A stretch of 64,000 bases of DNA, taken from positions 45,827 through 109,826 of the forward strand of contig NZ_KB822610.1 of the NCBI RefSeq assembly GCF_000364625.1. The letters are read 5' to 3'. This document shows positions 57,756 through 64,000 of the stretch, piece by piece. The notes beneath the pieces are model-generated. The model was not told where the DNA came from. It made no database searches and worked only from the letters and a program-made list of their open reading frames with translations. A program made the translations under genes and the position numbers. How positions within the stretch are numbered: position 1 is the stretch's first letter; each line of letters begins with the position of its first letter. The stretch is from Pseudomonas thermotolerans DSM 14292. Its GTDB lineage: Bacteria; Pseudomonadota; Gammaproteobacteria; Pseudomonadales; Pseudomonadaceae.

Positions 57756-58643
57756 TCAGTACCAACGTGGCTCGCCGGCCGGACGCTTCTTGAAGCGCTT
57801 CATGGTCCACATGTACTGGCTCGGCCAGGTGCGCACGTAGCGCTCCACCACCCGGCTCATGGCCGCCACCGAGGTTTCCGCATCGGTGCTGTACATCTCC
57901 TCGGGAGCCGCCTCGAAGATCACCTTGAAGCCCGAGCCGTCCTCCAGGCGCAGGGCGTGGATGAACACCCCAACCGCCTTGCCGCCGGCCAGCATGCCGG
58001 AGACGAACTTGCTGGTCAGCGCCTGCACGCCGAGGAAGGGCACGAAGAAGCCGGCGGTCTCGGCCGGCTCCGGGTCGGCGGGAATGCCCACCGCGCCGCC
58101 GCGGCGCACCTCCTTGATGACGCTGAGGATGCCTTCCTTGGTGGACGGCGCCACCCGGTTGCCGAGCTGCACGCGCTGCTTCTGCAGCAGTTCGTCCACC
58201 GCCTTCAGTTTCGGCGGACGGTAGAAGATGATCGGCTTGCACAGGCTGCAGTAGTAGTGGTTGAGCACTTCCCAGTTGCCCAGGTGGCTGGTGATGCCGA
58301 CCACTCCCTTGCCCGAGGCCAGCGCCTGCTCGAGCACCTCCAGGCCCTCCACCTCGCGGATCAGGGCGATCGAGCGCTCCGCCGGCCAAATCCACGCGCA
58401 GGCGCTTTCCGTGAGAGTTCTGCCGATGTCCATCAGGCTCCTGCGGAGCAGCCGGTCGACGGCGGCGGCATCCAGCTCGGGGAAGCACCGGGTCAGGTTG
58501 ATGCGCGCCACCTCGCGGGAACGGTTCGGCAGCTTCCACATCAGCCAGCCGATCGCCGCGCCGACCGCCTGCACGGCGCGCCAGGGCAGCAGGGCGAACA
58601 GCCGCAGGAATCCGACCACCAACCAGCCTTTCAACTTATCCAC
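57756..58643 (-). CDS. Lysophospholipid/lipid A acyltransferase (LpxL/HtrB family)
   Basis: The 295-aa inner-membrane acyltransferase has an N-terminal hydrophobic anchor (DKLKGWLVVGFLRLFALLPW) and the HX4E active-site motif in GITSHLGNWEVLNHYY. Other family blocks are IIFYRPPKLKAVDELLQKQR, GGAVGIPADPEPAETAGFFV PFLG and VERYVRTWPSQYMWTMKRFK. A GTG start at 58643 follows TGGAG and gives the standard beginning. It probably adds a secondary acyl chain to lipid A; chain specificity is not readable. Confidence 0.9.
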   Translation of the reverse strand: MDKLKGWLVVGFLRLFALLPWRAVQAVGAAIGWLMWKLPNRSREVARINLTRCFPELDAAAVDRLLRRSLMDIGRTLTESACAWIWPAERSIALIREVEGLEVLEQALASGKGVVGITSHLGNWEVLNHYYCSLCKPIIFYRPPKLKAVDELLQKQRVQLGNRVAPSTKEGILSVIKEVRRGGAVGIPADPEPAETAGFFVPFLGVQALTSKFVSGMLAGGKAVGVFIHALRLEDGSGFKVIFEAAPEEMYSTDAETSVAAMSRVVERYVRTWPSQYMWTMKRFKKRPAGEPRWY

Positions 58644-58724
58644 GAACGACTCCAGAAATGCGAAAGTCCTGCATTGTAGCCGGCACGCTGGCAACCGGGC
58701 AGGGCGGATGGACTGCCGCGTGAC

Positions 58725-59285
58725 TCAGCCGGCACCCCGGGCCAGCTCCGCGTGGCGGAAGCAGTCGAGGGTATGGTCCATGACCATGCCGCTGGCCTGC
58801 ATGAAGGCATAGCAGATGGTCGGCCCGACGAAGCTGAAACCGGCCTTACGCAGCGCCCGGCTCATTGCCTCGGCCTCGGCGGTGACAACCGGCACCTCAT
58901 GACGGTCACGGAAGTGGTTGATCCTCGGGTGGCCGCCGACGAAGGACCACAGCCAGGCCACCGGGTCCTCCAGGCTCAGCCAGGCCCGGGCGTTCTGCCG
59001 GGCGGCCTGGAGCTTGCGGCGGTTGCGGATGATCCCCGGATCCTGCAGCAGAGCCTCGATCTCCGCGTCGTCGAGCGCGGCCAGGCGTTGCGGGTCGAAG
59101 CCGTGCAGCACCTGACGGTAGCGGGCGCGCTTCTGCAGCACGGTGAACCACGACAGGCCGGCCTGGAAGCCCTCCAGCAGCAGCAGTTCGAAGAGCGCGC
59201 GCGGCTCGTGCAGGGGCACGCCCCATTCCTGGTCGTGGTAGGCGACGTACAAGGGATCGGCGGAGCACCAGAAGCAACGGTTCAT
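58725..59285 (-). CDS. tag: DNA-3-methyladenine glycosylase I
   Basis: Excises 3-methyladenine from DNA. The 186-aa helix-hairpin-helix glycosylase has the zinc-binding start [42 protein letters not shown] and the C-terminal [25 protein letters not shown] with the other zinc ligands. The length matches the family (~187 aa). AAAGG precedes the ATG. It is divergent from glyQ. Confidence 0.95.
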   Translation of the reverse strand: MNRCFWCSADPLYVAYHDQEWGVPLHEPRALFELLLLEGFQAGLSWFTVLQKRARYRQVLHGFDPQRLAALDDAEIEALLQDPGIIRNRRKLQAARQNARAWLSLEDPVAWLWSFVGGHPRINHFRDRHEVPVVTAEAEAMSRALRKAGFSFVGPTICYAFMQASGMVMDHTLDCFRHAELARGAG

Positions 59286-59321
59286 GAGCCTTTCAGGGGT
59301 CTGGAAGGGGGGCGGATCGGG

Positions 59322-59327
59322 TATACT
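59322..59327 (+). promoter_or_regulatory. Likely -10 element of glyQS
   Basis: TATACT lies in an otherwise GC-rich tag-glyQ gap and would start transcription near 59334, ~33 nt before the GTG. No clear -35 is seen. Confidence 0.5.
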
Positions 59328-59366
59328 CGGCGCTTTTCCGTCGCAGCCTCAGTACAGGTGAATTTC

Positions 59367-60317
59367 GTGACCCAGACTACGCCTGCCGTGCGCACCTTCC
59401 AAGATCTGATCCTCGCCCTGCAGCAATACTGGGCGGAGCAGGGCTGCGTGGTATTGCAGCCTTATGACATGGAAGTCGGCGCGGGCACCTTCCACACCGC
59501 CACCTTCCTGCGCGCCATCGGCCCGGAAACCTGGAATGCCGCCTACGTACAGCCGAGCCGCCGACCGACCGACGGCCGCTATGGCGAGAACCCCAACCGC
59601 CTGCAGCACTACTACCAGTTCCAGGTGGTGCTCAAGCCCAACCCGGAGAACTTCCAGGAGCTCTACCTGGGCTCGCTGAAGGCCATCGGCATCGACCCGC
59701 TGGTCCACGACATCCGCTTTGTCGAGGACAACTGGGAATCGCCGACCCTCGGCGCCTGGGGTCTGGGCTGGGAGATCTGGCTGAACGGCATGGAGGTGAC
59801 CCAGTTCACCTACTTCCAGCAGGTCGGCGGCATCGAGTGCTACCCGGTGACCGGCGAGATCACCTACGGCCTGGAACGCCTGGCCATGTACCTGCAGGGC
59901 GTCGACTCGGTCTACGACCTGGTGTGGACCGACGGCCCCTTCGGCAAGGTGACCTACGGCGACGTGTTCCACCAGAACGAGGTGGAGCAGTCCACCTACA
60001 ACTTCGAACACGCCAACGTGGCCAAGCTGTTCGAGCTGTTCGACTTCTACGAGGCCGAGGCCAATCGCCTGCTCGAGCTGGAGCTGCCGCTGCCCACCTA
60101 CGAGATGGTCCTCAAGGCCTCCCACACCTTCAACCTGCTGGACGCCCGCCGCGCCATCTCGGTGACCGAGCGCCAGCGCTACATCCTGCGCGTGCGCACC
60201 CTGGCCCGCGCGGTGGCGCAGAGCTACCTGAACGCCCGCGCCCGGCTCGGCTTCCCCATGGCCACCCCCGAACTGCGTGACGAAGTACTGGCCAAGCTGA
60301 AGGAGGCCGCAGAATGA
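59367..60317 (+). CDS. glyQ: Glycyl-tRNA synthetase alpha subunit
   Basis: Catalytic subunit of the tetrameric class II synthetase. The 316-aa protein contains [62 protein letters not shown] (class II motif region) and [24 protein letters not shown] start at 59367 is chosen because it gives the standard N-terminus; another GTG lies 9 bases upstream. The stop overlaps the glyS ATG by 4 bp. Confidence 0.97.
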   Translation: MTQTTPAVRTFQDLILALQQYWAEQGCVVLQPYDMEVGAGTFHTATFLRAIGPETWNAAYVQPSRRPTDGRYGENPNRLQHYYQFQVVLKPNPENFQELYLGSLKAIGIDPLVHDIRFVEDNWESPTLGAWGLGWEIWLNGMEVTQFTYFQQVGGIECYPVTGEITYGLERLAMYLQGVDSVYDLVWTDGPFGKVTYGDVFHQNEVEQSTYNFEHANVAKLFELFDFYEAEANRLLELELPLPTYEMVLKASHTFNLLDARRAISVTERQRYILRVRTLARAVAQSYLNARARLGFPMATPELRDEVLAKLKEAAE

Positions 60318-62368
60318 GTGCACAAGATTTCCTCGTCGAACTGGGTACCGAAGAACTGCCGCCGAAGGCTCTGAAGAGTCTCGGCGACGCCTTCCTGGCC
60401 GGGATCGAGAAAGGCCTCAAGAGCGCCGGCCTGGGCTACGCCAAGGCCCGCGTGTTCGCCGCGCCGCGTCGTCTGGCGGTGCTGGTGGAGCAACTGGCCA
60501 GCCAGCAGCCGGACCGCAGCATCAACCTCGACGGCCCGCCGGTGCAAGCCGCCTTCGACGCCGAGGGCAATCCCACCCAGGCGGCCCTGGGCTTCGCCAA
60601 GAAGTGCGGCGTGGACCTGGAGCAGATCGACCGCAGCGGGCCCAAGCTGAAGTTCAGCCGCACCATCCCCGGCCAGCCGACCGTCAGCCTGCTGCCGGGC
60701 ATCGTGGAAAGCTCCCTGAACGAGCTGCCGATCCCCAAACGCATGCGCTGGGCGGCGCGCCGCGAGGAGTTCGTGCGTCCCAGCCAGTGGCTGGTGATGC
60801 TCTTCGGCGATGAGGTGGTGGACTGCGAGATCCTCGCCCAGCGCGCCGGCCGCGAGTCCCGCGGGCACCGCTTCCACAATCCGGAGAAGGTGCGCATCAG
60901 CCAGCCTTCCACCTACCTGGAAGACCTGCGTGGCGCCCATGTGCTGGCCGACTTCGCCGAGCGCCGAGCGCTGATCGAGAAGCGCGTCAACGAGCTGGCC
61001 GCCGCCGAGCAGGGCACCGCGATCATTCCGCCGGCGCTGCTCGACGAGGTCACCGCCCTGGTGGAATGGCCGGTGCCGCTGGTCTGCTCCTTCGAGGAAC
61101 GCTTCCTCGCCGTGCCCCAGGAGGCGCTGATCTCCACCATGCAGGACAACCAGAAGTACTTCTGCCTGCTGGATGCCCACGGCAAGCTGCTGCCGCGCTT
61201 CATCACCGTGGCCAACCTGGAGAGCCGCGACCCGGCGCAGGTGATCGCCGGCAACGAGAAGGTGGTGCGCCCGCGCCTCACCGACGCCGAGTTCTTCTTC
61301 AACCAGGACAAGAAGCAGCCCCTGGAAAGCTTCAACCAGCGACTCCAGAACGTGGTCTTCCAGGCCCAGCTTGGCAGCGTCTACGACAAGGCCCAGCGGG
61401 TTTCCCAACTGGCCGCCTTCGTCGCCGAGCGCATCGGCGGCAATGCCGGCCATGCCGCCCGCGCCGGCCTGCTCTGCAAGTGCGACCTGGCCACCGAGAT
61501 GGTCGGTGAGTTCCCGGAAATGCAGGGCATCGCCGGTTACTACTACGCGCTGCATGACGGCGAGCCCGAAGACGTCGCCCTGGCCCTCAACGAGCAGTAC
61601 ATGCCGCGCGGCGCCGGCGCCGAGCTGCCCAGCACCCTGACCGGCGCGGCGGTGGCCATCGCCGACAAGCTGGACACTCTGGTGGGCATTTTCGGCATCG
61701 GCATGCTGCCCACCGGTAGCAAGGACCCTTACGCCCTGCGTCGTGCCGCTCTGGGCGTACTGCGCATCCTCATCGAGAAGCAGCTGGACCTGGACATCCC
61801 CGCCGCCATCGCCTTCGCCGTGCAGCAGTACGGTGCCAAGGTGAAGGCCGCCGGCCTCGCCGAGCAGGTGCAGGAGTTCATCTTCGACCGCCTGCGCGCC
61901 CGCTACGAGGACGAGGGTATCGACGTGGCGGTTTACCAGGCAGTGCGCGCGGTCAACCCCGGCTCGCCACTGGACTTCGACCAGCGCGTGCAGGCCGTCC
62001 AGGCCTTCCGCAGGCTGCCCGAGGCCGAGGCCCTGGCCGCCGCCAACAAGCGCGTTTCCAACCTGCTCGGCAAGGTGGAGGGCGAGATCCCGGCGAACGT
62101 CGAGGCACACTACTTCGAGACGCCTACCGAGTTCTCCCTGAACGCCGCCATCCAGCAGGCCGACCAGGCGATCCAGCCGCTCGCCGCGGCCCGCCAGTAC
62201 ACCGAGGCTCTGGCCCGCCTGGCGGCCCTGCGCGAGCCGGTGGACGGCTTCTTCGAAGCCGTGCTGGTCAACGCCGAGAACCCGCAGGTGCGCGCCAACC
62301 GCTACGCCCTGCTGGCCAAGCTGCGCGGCCTGTTCCTCGGCGTCGCCGACATCTCGGTACTGGGCTAG
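60314..62368 (+). CDS. glyS: Glycyl-tRNA synthetase beta subunit
   Basis: Binds tRNA(Gly) and works with GlyQ. The 684-aa protein begins [20 protein letters not shown] and has [40 protein letters not shown] and the HD-like and anticodon-binding C-terminal regions. AAGGAGG precedes the ATG. It is coupled to glyQ by ATGA overlap. Confidence 0.97.
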   Translation: MSAQDFLVELGTEELPPKALKSLGDAFLAGIEKGLKSAGLGYAKARVFAAPRRLAVLVEQLASQQPDRSINLDGPPVQAAFDAEGNPTQAALGFAKKCGVDLEQIDRSGPKLKFSRTIPGQPTVSLLPGIVESSLNELPIPKRMRWAARREEFVRPSQWLVMLFGDEVVDCEILAQRAGRESRGHRFHNPEKVRISQPSTYLEDLRGAHVLADFAERRALIEKRVNELAAAEQGTAIIPPALLDEVTALVEWPVPLVCSFEERFLAVPQEALISTMQDNQKYFCLLDAHGKLLPRFITVANLESRDPAQVIAGNEKVVRPRLTDAEFFFNQDKKQPLESFNQRLQNVVFQAQLGSVYDKAQRVSQLAAFVAERIGGNAGHAARAGLLCKCDLATEMVGEFPEMQGIAGYYYALHDGEPEDVALALNEQYMPRGAGAELPSTLTGAAVAIADKLDTLVGIFGIGMLPTGSKDPYALRRAALGVLRILIEKQLDLDIPAAIAFAVQQYGAKVKAAGLAEQVQEFIFDRLRARYEDEGIDVAVYQAVRAVNPGSPLDFDQRVQAVQAFRRLPEAEALAAANKRVSNLLGKVEGEIPANVEAHYFETPTEFSLNAAIQQADQAIQPLAAARQYTEALARLAALREPVDGFFEAVLVNAENPQVRANRYALLAKLRGLFLGVADISVLG

Positions 62369-62445
62369 GCCCCACAGCCGCCGCTATCCAGCCTCGGGCG
62401 CAGGCCTGCGCCGCGCCCGGGGCCGGCAGTTTGAGACTCGCAGCC

Positions 62446-62982
62446 TTGAAATTGATCATTCTCGACCGCGACGGGGTCATCAACCAGGACTCCGACGCCT
62501 ACATCAAGAGCCTCGCCGAATGGATCCCGATCCCTGGCTCCATCGAGGCTATCGCCCGCCTGAGCAAGGCCGGCTGGACGGTGGCGGTGGCCACCAACCA
62601 GTCCGGTCTGGCCCGCGGCTATTACGATCTGGCCACCCTGGAGGCCATGCACGCCCGCCTTCGCCAGCTGGTGGCGGAGCAGGGCGGCGAGCTGGGCCTG
62701 ATCGTTCACTGCCCCCACGGCCCGAACGACGGTTGCGACTGCCGCAAGCCGAAACCCGGTATGCTCCGGCAGATCGCCAGCCACTATGGCATCGACCTCG
62801 CCGGAGTCTGGTTCGTCGGCGACAGCAGCGGTGACCTGGACGCCGCCCTGGCCGTCGACTGTCAGCCCGTGCTGGTCAGAACCGGCAAGGGCGAACGCAC
62901 CCTTGGCAAGCCGCTACCCGCGAACCTCCTGGTTTTCGACGACCTGGCCGCCGTGGCCAACCACCTGATTGAAGAGGATTGA
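62446..62982 (+). CDS. gmhB: D-glycero-beta-D-manno-heptose 1,7-bisphosphate 7-phosphatase
   Basis: Step of ADP-heptose synthesis for the LPS inner core. The 178-aa HAD phosphatase has LIILDRDGVINQDSDAYIKS (nucleophile and general acid), VAVATNQSG, the cysteine/histidine zinc loop CPHGPNDGCDCRKPKPGML and WFVGDSSGDLDAAL. Starts are uncertain: TTG at 62446 matches the family N-terminus, and a TTG at 62431 is also open. No ATG is available. It is followed 7 bp later by plsC. Confidence 0.93.
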   Translation: MKLIILDRDGVINQDSDAYIKSLAEWIPIPGSIEAIARLSKAGWTVAVATNQSGLARGYYDLATLEAMHARLRQLVAEQGGELGLIVHCPHGPNDGCDCRKPKPGMLRQIASHYGIDLAGVWFVGDSSGDLDAALAVDCQPVLVRTGKGERTLGKPLPANLLVFDDLAAVANHLIEED

Positions 62983-62989
62983 CCCCCCG

Positions 62990-63763
62990 ATGACGACAGT
63001 GCAGGCCATCAGAACCTTCGTCTTCTACCTGCTGCTGTCCCTCAGCGCGCTGGTCTGGAGCCTGATCAGCTTCCTCTGCCTGCCGTTCCTGACCAGCTAC
63101 CGTTCCCGCTACCGGTTCATCGTGCAGAACTGGTGCCGCTTCGCCATCGGCCTGGCGTGGGTGGTGGCGGGCATCCGCTACCGAGTCAGCGGCGCGGAGA
63201 ACATCCCCGAACAGCCCTGCGTGATCCTCGCCAAGCACCAGAGCACTTGGGAAACCTTCTTCCTCTCCGGCTACTTCAGCCCGCTGTCCCAGGTTCTCAA
63301 GCGCGAGCTGCTCTACGTTCCCTTCTTCGGCTGGACCATGGCCCTGCTGCGGCCCATCGCCATCGACCGGGAAAACCCCAAGGCGGCTCTCAAGCAGGTC
63401 GCCCAGATGGGCCAGCAGCGTCTCAAGGAAGGCTGCTGGGTGCTGATCTTCCCCGAGGGCACCCGCATCCCAGTGGGCCAGACCGGCAAGTTCTCCCGCG
63501 GTGGCGCGGCCCTGGCGGTAAACACCGGCCTGCCGGTGCTGCCCGTCGCCCACGACGCCGGCCGCTTCTGGCCGCGGGAGGGCTGGGCCAAGCACCCCGG
63601 TTGCATCGAAGTGGTGATCGGCGAGCCCATGTACGCCAACGGCGAAGGCCCACGCGCCATCGCCGAGCTCAACGAGCGCGCCGAGGCCTGGATCAACGCC
63701 CAGGTGGCGCGGATGGACAAGGCCTATGTCACCCAGGCCGAGAGCGAGCAACCAGCAGCCTAA
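62990..63763 (+). CDS. plsC: 1-acyl-sn-glycerol-3-phosphate acyltransferase family protein
   Basis: The 257-aa acyltransferase acts in phospholipid synthesis or remodelling. It has N-terminal membrane helices (TFVFYLLLSLSALVWSLISF), the HX4E motif in ILAKHQSTWETFFLSGYF (Glu instead of the usual Asp), a GWTMALLRPIAIDRENPKAA block and FPEGTR in WVLIFPEGTRIPVGQTGKF. This matches the origin-proximal acyltransferase next to gyrB in Pseudomonas. The symbol is by family; substrate preference is not proven. Confidence 0.88.
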   Translation: MTTVQAIRTFVFYLLLSLSALVWSLISFLCLPFLTSYRSRYRFIVQNWCRFAIGLAWVVAGIRYRVSGAENIPEQPCVILAKHQSTWETFFLSGYFSPLSQVLKRELLYVPFFGWTMALLRPIAIDRENPKAALKQVAQMGQQRLKEGCWVLIFPEGTRIPVGQTGKFSRGGAALAVNTGLPVLPVAHDAGRFWPREGWAKHPGCIEVVIGEPMYANGEGPRAIAELNERAEAWINAQVARMDKAYVTQAESEQPAA

Positions 63764-63883
63764 GGCTTGGCCGTTAGGACAGGGGAGGAGGGGTCGTTAA
63801 GACTCCTCCGCTCCTTGCTCAATCCCCCGCTTTACCCACACCCTCCCTCTCGACGCGACATTTCCCCGCTTCACCCCCTCTAG
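63764..63883. other. Gap between plsC and the insertion element
   Basis: This is a pyrimidine-rich 120-bp stretch without an ORF. Imperfect pairing between AGGAG (63783-63792 region) and CTCCT (63800-63812 region) may form a weak hairpin. It ends in CTAG (63880-63883), the probable target site of the insertion sequence. Confidence 0.4.
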
Positions 63884-64000
63884 GGATGGTCTGAAAAACA
63901 CTTCCAGAATCTGGTGAAATACGCCGGTAATCACGCCCCCCGAGTTCTTCCATGAAGCAGATGACCTTCGCCGACGCCGAGTACGCCGGCAAGCGCAAGC
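63884..64000 (+). mobile_element. Left end of an IS5-family insertion sequence (cut by window end)
   Basis: Sequence from GGGATGGTCTGAAAAACA (63884) resembles the terminal inverted repeat of IS5-family elements. It lies directly after CTAG, which fits the 4-bp (CTAG/YTAR) target duplicated by this family. The transposase start lies 68 bp inside. The right end is outside the window. Confidence 0.75.
63952..64000 (+). CDS. IS5-family transposase, N-terminal fragment at window edge
   Basis: Only the first 16 codons are present: MKQMTFADAEYAGKRK. This matches the N-terminus of IS5-type transposases, which go on with a DDE domain not visible here. Its place just inside a candidate terminal repeat supports the call. 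Whether the full element is intact cannot be judged. Confidence 0.8.
   Translation, partial: MKQMTFADAEYAGKRK

Overview
The window is high-GC, densely coded chromosomal DNA from a gammaproteobacterium of the Pseudomonas group (Pseudomonas sensu lato). Evidence: the split class II ribonucleotide reductase nrdJa/nrdJb, the znuA-zur-znuC-znuB and metN-metI-metQ clusters, trpI divergent from trpBA, and the run plsC-gmhB-glyS-glyQ-tag-lpxL-pilZ-TPR-trkA-rsmB-fmt-def-LysM-dprA-tsaC-qor-hemF-aroE. In Pseudomonas aeruginosa that run lies beside oriC (about PA0005-PA0037, from memory). Read from right to left, the second half of this window follows that origin-proximal order. No rRNA, tRNA or CRISPR array was seen.

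Layout. 1-8.2 kb: partial recC, a Na/Pi-type cotransporter, an AraC regulator, an epimerase/BASS-transporter pair, a DUF5924/DUF2914 membrane protein and an SpmA/SpmB-like protein. 8.2-12.4 kb: wrbA, the B12-dependent ribonucleotide reductase, and a bacteriohemerythrin behind a perfect Anr/Fnr-type box. 12.4-18.9 kb: zinc uptake with its Zur regulator, a lipoprotein, and the methionine ABC transporter. 19-25 kb: a dihaem cytochrome c, HAD phosphatase, DUF1161 protein and PF10023-like peptidase, two tandem related lipoproteins, OsmC, a luciferase-like oxidoreductase, dodecin and an ElaB/DUF883-type protein. 25-29.8 kb: trpI/trpBA and a MASE1-GGDEF diguanylate cyclase. 29.8-33.8 kb: a TRAP transporter and an SDR. 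33.8-40.9 kb: a choline-sulfate module (LysR, betC, choline-binding protein, SulP) interleaved with paired inverted intergenic repeats. 41-44.5 kb: a Pau/Puu-like gamma-glutamylation mini-cluster (FAD oxidase, cupin-XRE regulator, glutamine synthetase-like ligase) behind three TCATGA palindromes spaced exactly 24 bp. 44.5-63.8 kb: conserved housekeeping genes for cell wall, shikimate, haem, tRNA modification, DNA processing, formyl-Met metabolism, K+ uptake, lipid A, glycyl-tRNA synthetase, heptose and phospholipid synthesis. The last ~120 bp look like the left end of an IS5-family insertion sequence.

I see no clearly new multi-gene system. The most interesting signals are regulatory: three Anr/Fnr-type boxes, each about 41-43 bp from a predicted start site (hemerythrin, dihaem cytochrome, hemF); the phased TCATGA operator array; an 18-bp perfect palindrome before a CigR/RcnB-like gene; REPIN-like repeat doublets; a branched terminator-like structure between def and fmt; and a mirrored leader motif shared by betC and its LysR regulator. 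All functional statements are homology- or motif-based readings made by eye; no database search was run.
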